Below, in pieces: positions 61,964-64,000 of a DNA stretch of 64,000 nucleotides. The stretch is from Pyrococcus kukulkanii. GTDB lineage: Archaea > Methanobacteriota_B > Thermococci > Thermococcales > Thermococcaceae. A program made the position numbers and the translations under genes. Location of the stretch: the NCBI RefSeq assembly GCF_041647995.1, contig NZ_JARRIB010000002.1, forward strand, positions 124,001 through 188,000, given 5' to 3'. The notes below the pieces were generated by a model, which was not told the DNA's origin, ran no database searches, and saw nothing but the letters and a program-made list of their open reading frames with translations. Every line of letters begins with the position of its first letter. Within the stretch, counting starts at the first letter, position 1.

Positions 61964-62776
61964 ATGACCCCAGGGTTTGAGGCTAAGGCGGCCGAAGTTG
62001 GTAGGGTACTTTCAAAGCTCCCAGGGGAGTTCTGGGAGTGCCTTGTGCATGGTGAACCTGAGCTTATGTTCAAAGATCAGTACGAGAGGTATGGGTTCGG
62101 AAAGTTCGTTACCCTAATGACGATGCTCGCGCTCAACGATTACAGGCTTAAGGGTCCTGCTGAAAAGTATTACTGGCCTCCACTTCACGAGATAATCAGT
62201 AAAAACCCTGTCCCGGAGAACCCCGAAGACTTGATCCCAATACTAGAGCAATTTTACCTTAAAGAAATGGCAAAGACCGCGAAGATCAAAAGACTCCACA
62301 AGTTCCTTAAAAGCAGTCTAGCAAAGAAGCTTTGGAACTCAACGCCGGACTCCGTCGCCAGAAACTTCAAGCAGATATGGCACGAATTAGCAAAGACCAT
62401 GAGCCAAAGGAGAGATGCTAAAACCATAGTGTTTGCGATGAAGGTTATTGGGGAGTGCCTAATACTGGCCGGAAGGAGAGACTTCGACTTTACCGGAATA
62501 CCGATCCCCGTAGACAGCAGGGTGAAGAACATAACTCAGAAAATCCTGGGGAAGGAAGTTGATGAAAAAGATGTCAGGAAGTTCTGGGAGCTCGTGTTAA
62601 GGAACATCGAAGTTGAAGGAGTAACCATGATCCAGCTCGATAGCTTGGTGTGGCAGGTGGCGGGTCTTGAGTCATGTGAAGAGATAAGGAAGTATTTCCA
62701 CGAAAAATGCAAAGTAAAGCCCTCCCAAGAGATAGATGAGGTCATCGAGTACTTTTGCAATTTAGTCGGTGAGTGA
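61964..62776 (+). CDS. AGOG-family 8-oxoguanine DNA glycosylase / lyase
   Basis: 270 residues from ATG 61964 (GGTGAGA ahead); a longer frame upstream is discounted. Helix-hairpin-helix glycosylase of the archaeal AGOG type: KTAKIKRLHKFLKSSLAKKL, RRDAKTIVFAMKVIGECLIL (catalytic Lys region near 185), GIPIPVDSRVKNITQKIL (catalytic Asp near 221) and MIQLDSLVWQVAG. Removes oxidised guanine and nicks the abasic site. Its N-terminal part differs from classic members, so substrate range is uncertain. Followed directly by a gamma-glutamylcyclotransferase gene. Confidence 0.8.
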   Translation: MTPGFEAKAAEVGRVLSKLPGEFWECLVHGEPELMFKDQYERYGFGKFVTLMTMLALNDYRLKGPAEKYYWPPLHEIISKNPVPENPEDLIPILEQFYLKEMAKTAKIKRLHKFLKSSLAKKLWNSTPDSVARNFKQIWHELAKTMSQRRDAKTIVFAMKVIGECLILAGRRDFDFTGIPIPVDSRVKNITQKILGKEVDEKDVRKFWELVLRNIEVEGVTMIQLDSLVWQVAGLESCEEIRKYFHEKCKVKPSQEIDEVIEYFCNLVGE

Positions 62777-62777
62777 C

Positions 62778-63122
62778 ATGAGAATAGCGGTCTACGGAAC
62801 ACTACGAAAGGGAATGCCTCTCCATGGGTACCTAACGGGGGCCAAGTTCCTAGGTGAAGACTGGATAGAGGGATTTGAGCTCTACTTTAAATACCTTCCA
62901 AAGGCAGTTCGAGGAAAGGGAAGGATAAAAGTTGAAGTGTACGAGGTTAACGAAGAGACCTTTAGGGCTATTAACGAGATGGAGATAGAGAGTGGATATA
63001 AACCGATCGAGATAAACACGAAATTTGGAAAGGCCGTGCTGTGGGAGTGGCCCAGCAAAGTCGATGGAGCAAAAGTAGAGAGCGGAGATTTAGTAGAGTA
63101 CTTCAAGAATGTTCGAAACTAG
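62778..63122 (+). CDS. Gamma-glutamylcyclotransferase-like (GGCT/AIG2) protein
   Basis: 114 residues from ATG 62778, one base after the glycosylase stop: MRIAVYGTLRKGMPLHGYLT (YGTLR.G loop), KVEVYEVNEETFRAINEMEI with the catalytic Glu in EIESGY, and a short C-terminal strand. The family splits gamma-glutamyl amines or small peptides to pyroglutamate; many archaeal members are uncharacterised. Cotranscribed with the glycosylase. Its end overlaps the convergent gene's 3' end by 33 bases. Confidence 0.88.
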   Translation: MRIAVYGTLRKGMPLHGYLTGAKFLGEDWIEGFELYFKYLPKAVRGKGRIKVEVYEVNEETFRAINEMEIESGYKPIEINTKFGKAVLWEWPSKVDGAKVESGDLVEYFKNVRN

Positions 63123-63932
63123 ATCATTGAGAGCCTTTATCACCTCCCCTACGTTCCTCCCAATTCCTCTAGCCTCAATCATGCCCTCGACGTAGAACGT
63201 TACCTTTTCAATTGCCCTCTCTCTATTTTCTCCCTTATTAACAAGCTCTAAGTACTTTTCAACTCCCTTCCCCAGGATACCCATAATCTCCATGATCTCC
63301 TCCTCATTGGGCACGCTCGGCTTCTCCCTCCAAGGCAATAAATCGCTGACCAAAATTTCCTCTTGGGCAACCTTCCAGAGCAGAGCATCCGTAAAATCAA
63401 ACTTTGGGATTTCCATCCCAACTTCTCTCCGGACATGATCCCAAAGCTTTGAGAAGTCGTGAAGAATTCTCTCGTGAACGTTCCTTAATTTCTCGAGGAT
63501 TCCTGGGGTTAGTCGGATAACATGCTCCAGCTCCCCAATTTCATAGCCAAGGGCCTTTGCACCAACTACGAACTTCTTGTTATATATTGGATACTTGTTA
63601 GGGTCAACGGAAAACAGTATCTCGGAAACTGCTCCAGATCCAAACCCAGGGATTTTCACCTTGAGCCTCTCCGATATTGGAACGCTTTCGTCTATTAACA
63701 AGGCGAAAGCTTTGGCCAGCTCTTCGAGGGCCATGTACTTTAAGACTCTCGCATCAACGTACCACCCAATGTCACTGTAGGTAAACCTCAGGGCCCAGAT
63801 TTCACTTGCCAGTTTAATCAGACCTTCCCTCGTCGGCCCTGATATGAACTCATTGAGTGCCGCGATTATGTTTTCCCTGTGTTGCTTCCTCGTCTCCCAG
63901 AACTTTTTTTCAAGCAATGTTTCAACCCCCAT
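63090..63932 (-). CDS. Conserved hypothetical protein with an HhH-like PGFGSGAVSEIL motif
   Basis: 280 residues from ATG 63932 (GGGGAGAG ahead). Mostly helical. Middle block VKIPGFGSGAVSEILFSVDP then NKYPIYNKKFVVGAKALGY has the look of a helix-hairpin-helix (PGxGxGxA) followed by a YPIYN motif also seen near the N-terminus of McrB-type and some restriction proteins. No catalytic motif is clear. I do not recognise the family. Adjacent to a convergent DNA-repair operon. Confidence 0.6.
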   Translation of the reverse strand: MGVETLLEKKFWETRKQHRENIIAALNEFISGPTREGLIKLASEIWALRFTYSDIGWYVDARVLKYMALEELAKAFALLIDESVPISERLKVKIPGFGSGAVSEILFSVDPNKYPIYNKKFVVGAKALGYEIGELEHVIRLTPGILEKLRNVHERILHDFSKLWDHVRREVGMEIPKFDFTDALLWKVAQEEILVSDLLPWREKPSVPNEEEIMEIMGILGKGVEKYLELVNKGENRERAIEKVTFYVEGMIEARGIGRNVGEVIKALNDLVSNILEVLY

Positions 63933-64000
63933 ATCTCTCCCCTTCCTTATATTCACTTCTAGAGTTTTTAACAGTTTCTTATATTGAGTTTGTATTTCAA

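Overview
The window looks like chromosomal DNA of a hyperthermophilic euryarchaeon of the order Thermococcales, most likely a Pyrococcus. It carries the beta subunit of the Pyrococcus-type cytosolic sulfhydrogenase, deoxyhypusine synthase, archaeal TATA/BRE promoters about 26 bp ahead of many start codons, several leaderless genes, and a very high density of PIN-domain toxin-antitoxin (TA) modules and archaeal ATPases. I cannot name the species from sequence alone. I see no tRNA, rRNA or CRISPR array.

Layout. 1-918 is hydB, cut by the window edge. 919-13,700 is a gene graveyard and mobile region: decayed TA pairs, ATPase remnants, an intact IS607-type transposon (tnpA/tnpB), two broken copies of an AbiE-like pair, and two copies of a short mobile structured element. 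13,759-15,790 is housekeeping (purM, a DUF1616 membrane protein). 16,473-28,785 mixes TA modules with surface-sugar genes: a CDP-polyol module, a broken rml (dTDP-rhamnose) cluster whose rmlB still carries the C-terminal part of an intein, and an intact AbiE-like pair. 28,897-43,350 is a large polysaccharide locus: a flippase on the plus strand facing a roughly 13 kb minus-strand operon with nonulosonic-acid genes (NeuB-like, a fused NeuA-PseG), glycosyltransferases, a UDP-ManNAc dehydrogenase-like enzyme, a DUF354 protein and a polyprenyl-phosphate sugar transferase. 43,429-46,104 is valS. 46,210-61,338 is again TA modules and ATPases interleaved with dys, a methyltransferase and a CobD-like aminotransferase. 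The right end holds an AGOG-like DNA glycosylase, a gamma-glutamylcyclotransferase and two poorly characterised genes.

How the parts relate. The sugar genes should build and export a negatively charged surface glycan (nonulosonate, aminosugar uronate, and possibly a glycerol- or ribitol-phosphate polymer). The TA and ATPase genes behave as selfish or defence cassettes: many copies, many broken, most with a private palindrome over the promoter or start codon.

The most notable observations are: (1) seven ATPase genes of several subfamilies each have a different palindrome or repeat cluster at the start codon, about one TATA spacing downstream of the TATA box; (2) an intein relic sits immediately before the catalytic TDE motif of rmlB; (3) a three-copy mobile element with a covarying hairpin and kink-turn-like motifs lies in or beside TA genes; (4) a second GC-rich structured element occurs in two copies; (5) many broken genes differ from an open frame by one base, often in a homopolymer.
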